Positions 9,028-21,512 of a stretch of 64,000 nt of DNA are shown piece by piece. Each line of letters starts with the position of its first letter. Within the stretch, counting starts at the first letter, position 1. The stretch is from the NCBI GenBank assembly GCA_021029095.1, contig JAJOHG010000086.1:49552-113551 (forward strand), written 5' to 3'. A program made the translations under genes and the position numbers. Under the pieces are notes generated by a model. That model was not told the origin of the DNA and searched no databases. It was given only the letters and a program-made list of their open reading frames with translations. Source of the stretch: Phellopilus nigrolimitatus (taxonomy: Eukaryota > Basidiomycota > Agaricomycetes > Hymenochaetales > Hymenochaetaceae).

Positions 9028-11591
9028 ATGGCCACAAATGGATCTGTCTTGACTGATTACTCTACATCCCGGTCGGAGTCGGCTTGCTTTTCATCCACCA
9101 CCAACGAAGATTCCCAGCTCGAAGCGAATCCATTTATAACGCACGATCTCGCAGGAAAACTCGAAGTCAGTTTCGACAAATTCCTTGCAGCTTTCTCAGG
9201 TCAACCTTCAGAGCAGTCTCTTGTTCCGGATCCAGAGGTGTCTAGAATTGCGCAGAACCCAGATATCAGGCGGCTGCGCGATGCGTACTGCAATAGCGCA
9301 TACAGGTATAAAGGGACTAACGCAGAGAAGCTGCGTTATGGTCCTTTTGTAGACCTCGCAAACGCGATACTAAAGTTACTGAACAAAGGCGAGGAACCAC
9401 CTATAGTTTTCGCTAGGAACGATCCGCATAATATTATGGGCGTGGATGGCATTCAACGAGCACCCGATGTGGTCGTGGTCAACAGTCAGTTAATGACGGT
9501 TAAAGACAGAAAATGGAAAGAGTACTCAAATCCGAACTCAAAACCCTCGTACAACACTCGGTGGACTTGGAGTCATATTTTATTCACACTCGAGTTCAAA
9601 CTATCTAGTCTTGTCGTCGAACTGGCGAGTACTGAGACACAAGACAAACTACCCGGGACCTCGCAGTCCCCCACATTCCCCACCCACTCTTCCTCAAACA
9701 ATGATTATGTCGCTTTGGACTCAACATCATCCCTTTCGGCCTCCGCAGAAAAGCCACTTTCAGCTCATTACGTCTGCTACTCGGAGCCTGCTGGTTCTAC
9801 TTGTGCCGAAGGACCTTCCCGAAAGAATGGCAAAACTGGCATAGGAGTTTCGACTCATCGGTCCGATAAACCGCCAAATGGCGCGGAAACAGCTTCGCGA
9901 AACTTTGCTTCGCCCTCTTCTGCTCCGGGATTTGAGTCTACTTCGTTGTCTGCAGACAACAAGCGAGAATTGTCGCTTGAAATGGGCTTTGAAGAGCAGA
10001 AACCGAAGAAGCTACGCGGAGAAACGGTCTTGAGCTTTAGGCCCGTTGACATTGGATTTCTCGGTCCTGGCCTTCGTGTCGTGCGACCTCCATCGCCTGC
10101 GTCAGAGCATGCGTCAATCACAAGCGAGCCCTCAGAATGCACCCCTGATGACGTGCCTGACGATCTCCTGAGACAAGCCACTCTGTATGCTATCGACCAA
10201 CTTGCGTACTGTTCCAATCTGCGTCACGTTTTCAACATGCAGGTGGTAGATGGACGGCTATGGATGACCTATTATGACCGCTCCGGTGTCATCCTGACTG
10301 AGAAGTACATCAACTTTGTCGATGACTTGGACAGTTTCGTGCTTTTGCTGAAAGCTATGCTTAAGATGGGGAAAGGCGACTGCGGTGACTTAGAACAGAT
10401 GCAGCTTTTGAAATCGAATGTAGCCATTCCCGCAGGCCCGGTGTGGATCTGGAGCCTGTCTGTGCCCAGGCATACTCTTATGCTTCGCAATTCTTTGGTC
10501 AGGGTCAGGTCCTACGGATTAATAGGCAGGGCATCCGCGGTCGATGAATGCTCCGTGATATGCGAGGAAGACTGTATGGAGGAGGAATGTTATGGTGGCA
10601 TTAAGGGCAAAGTTTACGCTGTTAAGAGGAGCTGGCCTGCAAAGTCTCGGGAGTCCGAAGTGGACATAATAGAGAAAGGACGAAAGGCGCTCGAAGGACT
10701 CGACGCGGACGCAGGTTTTAGAGAAACGCATGCCATCAAGGGTAATCTTGTGGACCGTCTTCCAACAGTCCATCTCTCGGCGGATCTCGACGATCTGGAA
10801 GGCAGAGGTTTCAGGGCAAAACTCGGTGTTTTCCTCGGAGACCTCGAAAACCGCGTTTGGCGTATAATTGTGTTTGACATACTTGTCCCAATACACGATC
10901 TGGAAGATATAAACGACTTCAAGCAATGCATTCGAGACATTTTTCAAGGTAGGTCGTTTGCGACTCTTATTCATTATGGATACTAACTGTCGCTACAGTG
11001 CTTCACTTTCTATCGACCATTGCGAAGATTATGCACTGCGATGTGAGCTCCGATAATTGTATGTTTCGCCGTCTAGCAGACGGAAGCGTGGTTGGCGTAC
11101 TCAACGATTGGGACTTATCGAAATCGGGAGATTCGACGAGTCAATCCTCAAAGAACCGGACAGGGACGCGGCCATTTATGGCTATAGACCTACTTGTACC
11201 CAACCCGCCGGCTCATCTCGAGCGGCACGACTGGGAGTCCTTGATGTATGTCATAATATGGATCGCCTGTCGATTCGAAAGCGGAGGTCACGAAACGAAT
11301 CGGAAGGCTCTGGAGAGTTGGCTCGATCCAGACTTCGAGAAGGTGAAAAATGGCAAAAGGGGCTTTTTACTCTTGGGCAAACTGCCTGATATCACCAGCC
11401 ATTACCAGCCACTTCGTAGTTGGATTTTTCAGCTGTCGATAGTGTTTGGGACAGCGTATCTCGCCGCACGTGGCGTAACACCCATGCCGGACCTGCTCGA
11501 GGTCGACAAGCATTCCGCAAAAACCTTCGACGAGAAGACGTTGGGCGGACATGTGACGTATGGAGCGTTGTGGGCGATTCTTAGCAAGTGA
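9028..11591 (+). CDS. FunK1-type fungal protein kinase, copy 3
   Basis: Two exons (9028-10948, 10999-11591) with a 50-bp intron at the same codon position as in copy 1 and a perfect TACTAAC branch point at 10981. The product is 837 residues. The N-terminal domain keeps APDVVVVN and LEFKLS, so the PD..ExK-like motif is intact. The kinase half has VYAVKRSW, HCDVSSDN (D655, N660), NDWDLSK and GTRPFMAIDLL. As in copy 1, Cys replaces the HRD arginine. It is followed after about 450 bp by the 3' end of the only intact GH47 gene, in convergent orientation, so this probably represents the parental arrangement of the duplicated unit. Target and pathway are unknown. The FunK1 family is typically expanded in Agaricomycotina and is mostly uncharacterised. 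Confidence 0.85.
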
Positions 11592-12041
11592 TCATGATGG
11601 TTCGTGTGCGTATTCGTTTGTCGTGGAGGATGTTACGACAGACAGACGGAAGGTCACAAAGACATTCAGGATCTATAACGATATCTGTGCCATGTAGTGT
11701 TTTCACCAGCCTTTCTTATGTATAAGATTATGTCGCAATCAGTTAATTTATAGCTTGTGGTTTGCCATATCTTCTGCATGGATGCTTTTATGCCGACAAA
11801 ATCTCTCGAGTGTCTGGATTGTCAACTTGAGTCCGCATCGTAGAAGTACAGAATTTACTTCTACTGCTAATATCGACGGAGAGCGCAAACAGCGATAAAG
11901 AATCAATATTTAGACCGTTCATAACACATCTCCCTCATTATCCCTTTCCTGGCAAAGCCAAGTCCGTGGAATACATAACTTACACGAAAACAGTCCGTAT
12001 CGGGCGTCTTCCCTTTTCTTTCATGGCTCAGCATCCGTTGT

Positions 12042-14610
12042 CTACAATTCCGCAGCAATATTGTGGATGAGCGGGACGATCTGCTTCGGCAGGAACGGGT
12101 TCGGGCTGACGGCGGGGAAAGTGGGGCTGGAGACGGTCAGATTGAATGAGGTCGAAGTCGGGAACGTGAGTGGATTGGTCCCGAAAGATGGAGGCAGGGG
12201 ACCGAAAGGGAACGGGTGCGCTTCGGTGTTGAATACGACTGAAATTAAGGAGTAACACAACTTCCACGTGAGCGGCAAAAGAAAAGAAAAGAAAAGAAAA
12301 GAAAAAGAACGGAGGAGCTTACATTCGTCGAGGCTGATATGATTCGGGTCGTCAAACGTGAGGAACCTAGCATTTGTTGACCAAGGTGAATGAAAGCACT
12401 TGGCCAGGAAAGAAAACGCGAAGCACGCACAAGTACTTCATCAGCTCCGCATAGAAGAAGCTCTCCGTGTCGTCGACGAACGACGTGGTCTTGTTCGTCA
12501 CGTCGTTGGTGCCCGCAAACGCGTTGTTCACCTTCAGGAACGTGTTCAGGCTGTCTGCCACGGCGCGCGCGCGCGTCTGGTACTTCTCGTCGCCCGTGAC
12601 GCGCCACGCGTAGAAGTTGCTCTCCATCACCTCGGGCCGCAGGATGTAGTCCGTGCCATCGTTGAGTATGTAGAACCCGTGCTCGCTGTAGAACGCTAGG
12701 TTGTCGGCGGTTGCAGCATCCCCGCCGGTGAAATTACCGTCGCTAGAGATCCAGGCGAACGTCTCGGGCCCGATTCCAATTCTGAAAAGAAAAAGAAAAA
12801 GATCAAATATAAAAATTAAAATTAAAATCACAAATATGTATAGAGTACGTTGAACGCACGCAGTGCTCTGGTAAGTGTTCCAGCACGCTTCAACGAGGTC
12901 GAGTGCGATGCTGACGATGGTGTCATTGTTCAACAGCCTTCCGCCCAACAGCCAGTTTCCGCCGTGGAAGCAAGCAAGGTGCGAGCCAATGTGGCGGATG
13001 AGGCCGTCGTCGTCGAGGTCCGCGAGGTAGAGGTGGTTGCCTACCGTAGATGTCTACAAGAGAATTCAGAAACTGTGAGTCCGAGCAATTAAAGTTGACG
13101 CACACGCGTGAGGTTCCGGATAGACGAGTCCACGGCCAAGCGCCAGGTGTCGAGGAATATCGGATTTGCGTTTTCGGTAAGCATCGCATATTTGAGGAGA
13201 TACTCGAAGTAGCTGTCGCTGCCTCCGCCCCATGTCTGGAATTTTGAAATCATGCCGTAAATATGAATACCGAATTTATCAAAGGGACAGAGCTGACTAT
13301 GTAGGCACAGTCAAATTGCCCGGTCGAAGGGTCGATACACTGCGGCGCAAGACCTGGAAGTGGATCTGGCAGACTGATCATCTGGAGTACAGACTTTTCG
13401 CTGAGATTGCGGTAGGTATCGTTGCCTGTAAGTCTCCTGGAGAGAAAGTTCAAACCCTTTTTTCAATGGCGTGAAAGCGACGAAAGGATGTACTAACGAT
13501 AGCGTGGACCATTCCATGGTAAGCTAGTTGTTTAATTTGTCATTAAAAAAAGTTAAGTTAAAAAGCAGCCGAGATGCTCGTTGGAGCATAGACGTACCGA
13601 CCCGGCTTCGGCGATATTTGACTGAGTAATCACAGAGGTTGTCAGTCGAGTCCGGCATAACGTAAATGAACAAACGGACAGCTTGGATTACAGGCTCATT
13701 CGTTGTAAAGTTCATTTCTCCGAACGGGATTGCGTTATCCTGCGCGGGTCAAGACAGAAGTAAGTGGTGTTGTTCGTGAATTAGTATGATATGACCATTA
13801 ATTTTCAAGTTGTGTATAAGAATTAAAAACGGACGGAGCGAGGTGCACGCACCCCGACCCAGGCAAACGCCATCTTGTCTGTAACCTCCTTCGCCTTGGC
13901 AATGAGAGCGGGGTACTTCGCCCCGCTAAGCTCGTATGTGCTAAGCATGCTAGCCACATAGCGGATTGATGTCTCGAACAGACTTTAAAAAACAAAAATC
14001 AATTCAGTAGGGTCGCTTCTAGCCCAGTCCAAAAGAAGAAGGAAAAAACTGAGTACGCACCTGACAGTTTCATCAACCTGCGATTTAGAGAAGTCGATAT
14101 TGCTGCTGAAATTGACGGCTTCGTTGAAGAAGTCCTGGAAGATCCGCATTCAATAAAGAAGAGTAAGAAGAGTAAGAAGATTAGGTATTTGAAATGTAGA
14201 TCTGAAAACTTTGAATTGCTTACGTCCAAGCCCATGATAAACATGGTAGTCATGCCGTCCACAATGGAGGCGCCCCAGCCATTGCGACCATCATTGAACG
14301 TTAGGCTGACCGGCTGGAGATCGTCATGGCCGAAAGCGAATTTGCTAAGCGCCACGACGGCGAATTGAGGGCAAAAACGCGTGAAAGCAGTAAGTACGCG
14401 CCCAAATCGCGCGACACGCCAAACTGTACACATAACAACAACATACTTGTACGTAGTGAACGTCTCGTTGAACATCGTCTTGATAAGCTCAGCATTCGCA
14501 GCTGAAGATGCCGGCAGGGTCAGCCCGGGCTTTTGCACCGGCCCGGCCGCGTATGTCGCGCCCACCAGCGTAGCAGCCACTATCAGCGAGCGCCCCAGAT
14601 TCGAAAACAT
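12042..14610 (-). CDS. Class I alpha-1,2-mannosidase, glycoside hydrolase family 47
   Basis: Thirteen exons join in frame to 551 residues: 14610-14447, 14344-14224, 14134-14061, 13982-13853, 13739-13680, 13621-13598, 13523-13498, 13436-13298, 13235-13104, 13053-12860, 12781-12431, 12366-12323, 12238-12042. Residues 1-22 look like a signal peptide (MFSNLGRSLIVAATLVGATYAA). GH47 landmarks follow in order: FAFGHDDLQPVS, WGASIVDGMTTMFIMGLD, SLFETSIRYVASMLSTYELSG, WGGGSDSYFEYLLKYA, HLACFHGG, ILRPEVMESNFYAWRVTGD, DDTESFFYAELMKYL and the Ca-binding-type FNTEAHPF. The acidic catalytic candidates are present. The family removes alpha-1,2-linked mannose from N-glycans in the ER/Golgi or as a secreted enzyme. 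With a cleavable signal and no obvious anchor, secretion or ER-lumen location is plausible. It is the source of the three relics beside kinase copies 1 and 2. Confidence 0.93.
12276..12308. repeat. AAAAG microsatellite in a GH47 intron
   Basis: About six units of GAAAA/AAAAG. It lies in the last intron of the GH47 gene and forms its polypyrimidine tract on the coding (minus) strand. The relic at 6095-6470 has only a short irregular version. Confidence 0.85.
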
Positions 14611-15848
14611 TTTCTATCGGAAGTTTATCGGGAGTTAACGAGTGGGAAGGTCAGAGAAATGCTTGAGAGGATAGCTGAGGCCAGGGTAGCAGTAGTGCTG
14701 AGAGCCCAGTACTATGGGGGCCGGGTCCAGTTTGCGCTAGCCTTAGGTCTTTATACCCCCCAGACCCCCCAGACTTGCCAGCCCTGGTGGCAGCTAGCGT
14801 CGGATGCAAAACGAGGATAGAAGCCTCATGACGTTCCGAGCATACCGTATTCAGAGCGAGCATATATTTATTGGGAAGCACGACGAGAGCTTCGCTGCAA
14901 TCTAGAAGGGACAAAAACGAAACAAATTTGGAGTAGACGCAGCGTTGATGGACAGACGGAAGGTATTATCGGAAACAGCCCAGTCGGTCTGCATCGCGTG
15001 ATGGCGGTCCGCGTGCTAGAGGCACGTAGCGAAGCCACAAAGAGGTTGCAGAGGAGAGACGGGACAAGGGAAATGGCGCGGAGACGGGAGAAAGCAAGCT
15101 GCTAGCATGAGGCCACGGAGTTGATAGACGTAGAGAAACCTTCCAAAGGTAAATATAATACGCCGATCCGCTTCGTTGATAGCGCCTATAGGACGCCTGA
15201 CAGTCTCGGGTGGTTGGATGCCCAACATGTGACGGCGATACGGCCGCCTTGGACACTCACGCTCTCACCGGTTTGCAATCCTCTTCCTTTTCTTCTGATT
15301 TTAACAATACGACCTTCGGACTGCTCTCAAACAGGTGATTCTTGTGCCTTTGACTCTTTCTATCAGCACATCGGCTGTTTGACGTGTCAGGGATTAACTG
15401 GAGCACAATAGATTTGTGAACTATTCTGGAGGAAGAGTAAGAATGGACAACCCAGCTGCCCCAAAACCTGCTCTCAAAATAACGGTGAGATACTTTTGTA
15501 CAAACGGATGTCCGGAATAATACTTTCTTTCAAGTTCATGTCCGTGCCTCTCCAAGACTACGGTATCCAATGCCATTATTTGCACAGGCTGTGAGAGCAA
15601 GTCTAGGCGTTCTACAAATTTGCCAGTGCTATTTCAGAGTGACAGGAAGTTAGAAGCACGAAATGCAGTCTAGGTCAAGACAACTGAACTCAGACATGAT
15701 CAGACATCTCAACATGGTAGGTTCACGACAATGTAACATTTGAGTGAGCCGAGGCCAATGGAGGCCAAAGAAAGGAGATAAGTAAATAGAAAAATAGACT
15801 ACATCGAACAGATAGTAATACAATACAACATGCCCAAGGAAAATTAGT
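14611..15848. other. Intergenic, GH47 promoter side and H2B 3' side
   Basis: 1.2 kb with no convincing gene. The first part should hold the GH47 promoter; a C-rich stretch with repeated CCCCCCAGA lies near 14755-14770. A possible tiny plus-strand exon starts at ATG 15443 (MDNPAAPKPALKIT) before a GTGAGA donor, but I could not connect it to a second exon. Confidence 0.4.
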
Positions 15849-16477
<629 letters not shown>

Positions 16478-16830
16478 TGCGAGTGCGGATGTGGTGTTGG
16501 TGGTGTGAAAGGGTTGGTATACGGTGAATGCGACTTGCGAGGTGACGGGGAGCGTAGATAGTGGTGCGAGACAAAAAGTATAGCGCTCGACAACTTATAG
16601 CCAGCGATGCTTTGGTTGTATTTGGGCAAGACGCGTGACTTTACGCGTTGTGGTTCGTCTCTAACCACTTAATTTTTGCACAGCCACCATTCCACCAGCC
16701 GTTCCTATATAAGCCCACCTCCGCGCAACCACTGAGACCCTTCAACTCTTTCGCCGCTCCCATCGACCTTCGTCGCACTCAACCACTCAACCTCAACCCT
16801 TAACCCTCTTCACTACCACCACCATCAACA
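16478..16830. promoter_or_regulatory. Shared divergent H2B/H2A promoter
   Basis: 353 bp between the two start codons. A TATA-like CTATATAAG lies at 16705-16713 for H2A. CTATAAG on the minus strand at 16594-16600 serves H2B. Each lies about 117-125 bp from its ATG. Between them is an imperfect inverted repeat (ACGCG..TGACTT..ACGCG, 16630-16648). Confidence 0.7.
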
Positions 16831-17414
<584 letters not shown>

Positions 17415-18572
17415 ATCGCATGACGTTTTTTCTGTTTCGGGTTTTGTATTATTATACATCCTGTATTTGTGCGATTATTCATCTTTATTCGTTTGCCTTC
17501 TCTTCGACGTCGTACGTTGCATGGAAATTTAAAACCCATGAAATTATTATGCTTCGGTCTGCGAAGGTCTGCCACTGCCGTTTTTAATCGACAAACCTTG
17601 CCAGAACTCACTTCTAATCCGATCGTTGCGGGAAGGTTCGCTATGAACGTTCAGGGTCTCGCTGTCGGTATTCTCGTCAACATATATGTGTCTATGTCTG
17701 ATGCTCTAAAAAGAAACGTTCGTTAATATGAGATACATTCTGGGGGCCGAAAGTCCTGCACACTCTGTCTGGCTTTCGTATCAATGTATATCGGCGTGCA
17801 AGTCGTTATTGGAGGTAAGTGAATGAGTCCCTCCGGATAATTCTAATTGATATCCAAGGCAAACAACCCGTGTGCCTGGTGGATAGCAACCTTCGTAATG
17901 GATTAGGGAGGATAGTTTCATCCGGTCCCTTGTTATTGTGGTGTCGTCTTCCGCCACGAGAACAAATTTTGAACTTCAAATAACCACAGTATAAAGATAA
18001 CAAGTTCCCAGCATATATATCACTGTTGGAAGCTTTCGATATACACTTGGAACGGCGCCACGTGTACTTGCCTCGGACGGTGGGCAAAACTGGTACATAG
18101 ATTACAAACCATTGAACTGAGCCGCGCGTTGGAAACTACGGGATGAAATGGACTCATAACAAGAGCAAAACGTGGCTGCATGTGTGTATACTAGAAAGAC
18201 ATTCAATAATAGAAGCAGAATAGAAGCAGAGCTGCATTAGATCATGCCGACAGGCATGTTCTAGTGGAATAAACGGAATGGGGTGGATGGAGAGATAGAA
18301 TGAGAAAAGACCCGATGTAAAAGTTCGGATGTAAGACGAGTATATGCAGACATGATAATCACTCAAACAAAAACAAAAAGGAGACAGCCGAAGATAAGAA
18401 AAATACTGCGTCAAGACCATTAGCTTTACAATGCATGAAAGGTAGGGAAAAAAAGTCCGCCCCCTCCTCCTCCACAGGAACTCTAGTTTATTTCGCACTG
18501 AGGATGTATCACGAGATTCCACGACCTTGAGCTTCAACTTCATTATGATTTTCCAAATAAGGATGTCATATC
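17415..18572. other. Convergent intergenic region after H2A and the carrier gene
   Basis: 1.16 kb of fairly AT-rich sequence between two convergent 3' ends. Short open frames overlap each other and lack family-like sequence. I see no RNA gene or repeat here. Confidence 0.5.
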
Positions 18573-21046
18573 CTATAGCTTGGCGAGCAGAAGACCGACG
18601 ATGACGTAGGCGATCGTTGCAGGAGGCGTAACGACGCAATATGCCCAGAAGATTGTTCGGCTGATCAGCCGCTCAAAGGCATCGCTCGATGCTGCTTGTG
18701 CGATCTGAACAAAAGTGAGGGTTTATAATGAGTAAACGATTTATACTGGGATGCCGTAAAAGACGAGAGACGAAATACGAAACGCACCTGTGCAAGCGTG
18801 AGTGCAGGCGGAGAGGATATGAGCAGGACGTTCGACACGATAAAAACCGGACTAAAGGTAAAATAAGGGCAATGGTAAGTGGTAAATAAACTGATTGCAA
18901 TTGAGGGGAAATATCTGAGGGGAAATGGAGATATTACGCACTCATCAAACACTTTGGGAATGTCATACTTCGCAGACAGCGCCATCAGCGGGAGCAGAAG
19001 TAGCGGTGTGAGTAACATGCGCGACAGGACCGCGATGAAGACTGTGCGCGTCTCCCCTGGTAGCGTTGTGTTCTCCGTTCTTTCCTTCGTTAAAGCATTA
19101 TTGACAAGGTCGAGTCGGCTAAGTCGGAGCATGCTACGCACACTGCCCGCGAAAGATGAGGAAAAGGATCGTCTGCGCGGCGACTCCGCGGGTGCTACGG
19201 CCCCATTCTCGTTCTCATTTGCGCGTTCACGTCTATTCGCCAGATTGTCCTTCGGCATCGCGTGAGCCGGCTTTTCTTCACTAGGCGGGGTGTAGAAATA
19301 CGCGCCCAGCACGACAAGTGTAAGAGGAATCGAGCAGTTTCCGGCAGCGGTGAGCGCACCCTTGAACGGCTGTACATGCGCGTCGAGCGTGTGCTGTAAC
19401 GGTGGAACGAGTACAACTATGAGTGATAACGTGGCGGCCCACAGCGGCATGGTCATAAACGCGCTAAGCGTGCGTAGGAATTTCTTAGTGCAGTGCCAAA
19501 AGCGGTGCAGCAATGAGTGACGAAGCGAGGACGAAGGCAGAGTGGTGCGTCGAGTGCCGCGGCGTGGCTCTGACGACGAAGGGAGAAGCAAAGACTCTTC
19601 GGTGTCGGTATCAGAGTCAGAATCATAACGTTCTCGATCGTAGGGCGACAGCGAGGATGACGATTGCGGAAGGGTAACGGCTGAGCGCGTCGGTGTGTTT
19701 GGGAAGGAAAGAAACACGCGCGAACTCGCATTCCTGTGACTATGCGTATGCGCATGCAGCCTACCAGAATCGTGTCGAGGGAGGGTCTCCTGCGATCCGC
19801 TTGAGTCTGCGCCAGTTAATACGACCGAGATTCGGCGATCATCCTGCGGAACAGTAGCTGGCGTAGAATTATTTTCGTCTGGGTCTATGAGAAGAGAATG
19901 CGACTCGTCGACATAAGTGTCTGGTTGTGAACCTTCCTCAGTTCCGTCTTCGCCTTCGCCAGCCTGTGCCTTTTGCGCTTCAGGATCCGCCTGCGAAAAA
20001 AGATGCACGCCGTAGCTCCATCGTAACACCATACCCAATGTGCTGTACAGTACGAGATACGAAAGCGCGCGGCCCAGCATGGCATCCTTTGTGTCATCGT
20101 CGTCCCACTTCAACCCGGGGACGGTGACAACCAGGCTTTGCATCAAAGCGATCGGAAGAGAATTGGAGTTCATGAACATCGACGCGGCGATGGCAAAATT
20201 CCTGAGAAACGCCAGTTAGAATCTCTTCATCGATATTTCTTTGGTCAGGCTTAGAACTTACCTCTGCGATCTCTTCACACGGAACACCCATCCGAGGAAG
20301 TATGATACGCACATAGATACGGCCGTAACAAGGACAAAAAAGAGAGGGATGATCCATAATTCACGAAGCTTGGCTGCAATGTAAAATTATGTCAGACACG
20401 AAAAGTGAATAAAAATCAACAGGAATATGTTGTGAAAGTTCTCGCTCTCTTTGTGAACGCTGCATAACGAAAGTTCACCATCGGCTATGGCCGATAACAA
20501 GCAAACAAAAGCGCGTCGGGATGCGTCGGGATGCGTCGGGATGCATCAGAATTGTTGTGTTTTTCGGACAACTTACAATCCACGAACAGAGGCTAAGTTG
20601 GCCAAGAACAGCCAAGAACAGACAGCCGCCACAAACTTCTTTTAACCGCCACGTCCCTCTTAGCACTCTCAGCTGAGCCCACCGTGCCATCATGTGACGG
20701 TCATTCCAGATACGAGAAGAACGTGATGATTAGAGCGAGGCTCACCTGGAGAAAGCGAAAACGCGACTTTAGAGAACAAGAGAGAAGGCGTGAAAAGTGA
20801 GATATTGAGGCGATTCAGTTGCTGCGAAGCAAGTCAATATCAGCTGTAACTCACAGAGCTGAAAAACACATACTTTTTGCGTCCTCTTGTCCAAAATGGC
20901 TTTGCGAGCAAGAATGTACCCAGCCAAACATAGAAGGAAGACTTCGAGGATAGCCTGCCAATGACATCTTGTCAGAAGATTGATAAAAAGGACGGAGAGA
21001 AACTAACCTCGAACACAGTTCTGAGTAAGAGGACTATGGGCGCCAT
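18573..21046 (-). CDS. Auxin-efflux-carrier (PIN-like) family membrane transporter
   Basis: Multi-exon gene; the start at 21046 (MAPIVLLLRTVFE) follows an in-frame stop. Exons then read AILEVFLLCLAGYILARK, AILDKRTQKQLNRLN, ISLFTPSLLFSKVAF, KLRELWIIPLFFVLVT, a FLGWVFRVKRSQR segment, ASMFMNSNSLPIALMQSLVV and KDAMLGRALSYLVLYSTLGM. These are hallmarks of the fungal Mem_trans/auxin efflux family. A long hydrophilic Ser/Asp/Glu-rich loop of about 200 residues follows, then more membrane segments and a last exon ending VVTPPATIAYVIVGLLLAKL. The predicted layout is two bundles of helices around a cytosolic loop, in ER or plasma membrane. The substrate in fungi is unknown. Intron 3 (20745-20374) is 372 bp, several times longer than the others. 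Confidence 0.9.
20511..20550. repeat. Short tandem repeat in the long carrier intron
   Basis: A 10-base unit GCGTCGGGAT is repeated about three and a half times. A second small tandem (GCCAAGAACA, twice) lies at about 20598-20620. Both fall inside the 372-bp intron. Confidence 0.8.
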
Positions 21047-21512
21047 GAAGGGGGTGATGAGGATGGGGGAGAAGTGCTTGGCTTCCTCAAGCCACTGCTA
21101 GTAAGGCGGCGGTGAAGTCACTTCTAAGGGAATCGATCACGTGCCTAGTATCGGAAAGTCAATCTCGCGTGGCGACTACGCGGAGGTTTGGGCTTCATAA
21201 GTTCATTCAGTTCGACAGTTACTCCGAGTCACTGTCATGTTGTTACACGGAATGCTGCCGTCTCGTGTCTTATCTCTTCAACGACTTCCTGACTCAATGA
21301 TCCGATCAAGGCCGCGCAGAGCGCAGGCATTCTATGGCCTTTGAGAGTTTGTAGTCGTGACTAAGTGTAGTATGTAAACTGTATCTGCTCGATACGTCAT
21401 CTCCTCGGGCCCTTTAACCCCGAAGGCAAGATATACCACCACGTCCGGTTCCTCGAGCCCCCCTCTGGTTGAATCTCCATCTTTCGTTTCTGAAATTCTC
21501 GGTCCAGGAGTC
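21047..21512. promoter_or_regulatory. Divergent region between carrier and MFS genes
   Basis: 466 bp between two divergent start codons, presumably holding both promoters. No clear TATA box or repeat was picked out by eye. Confidence 0.4.
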
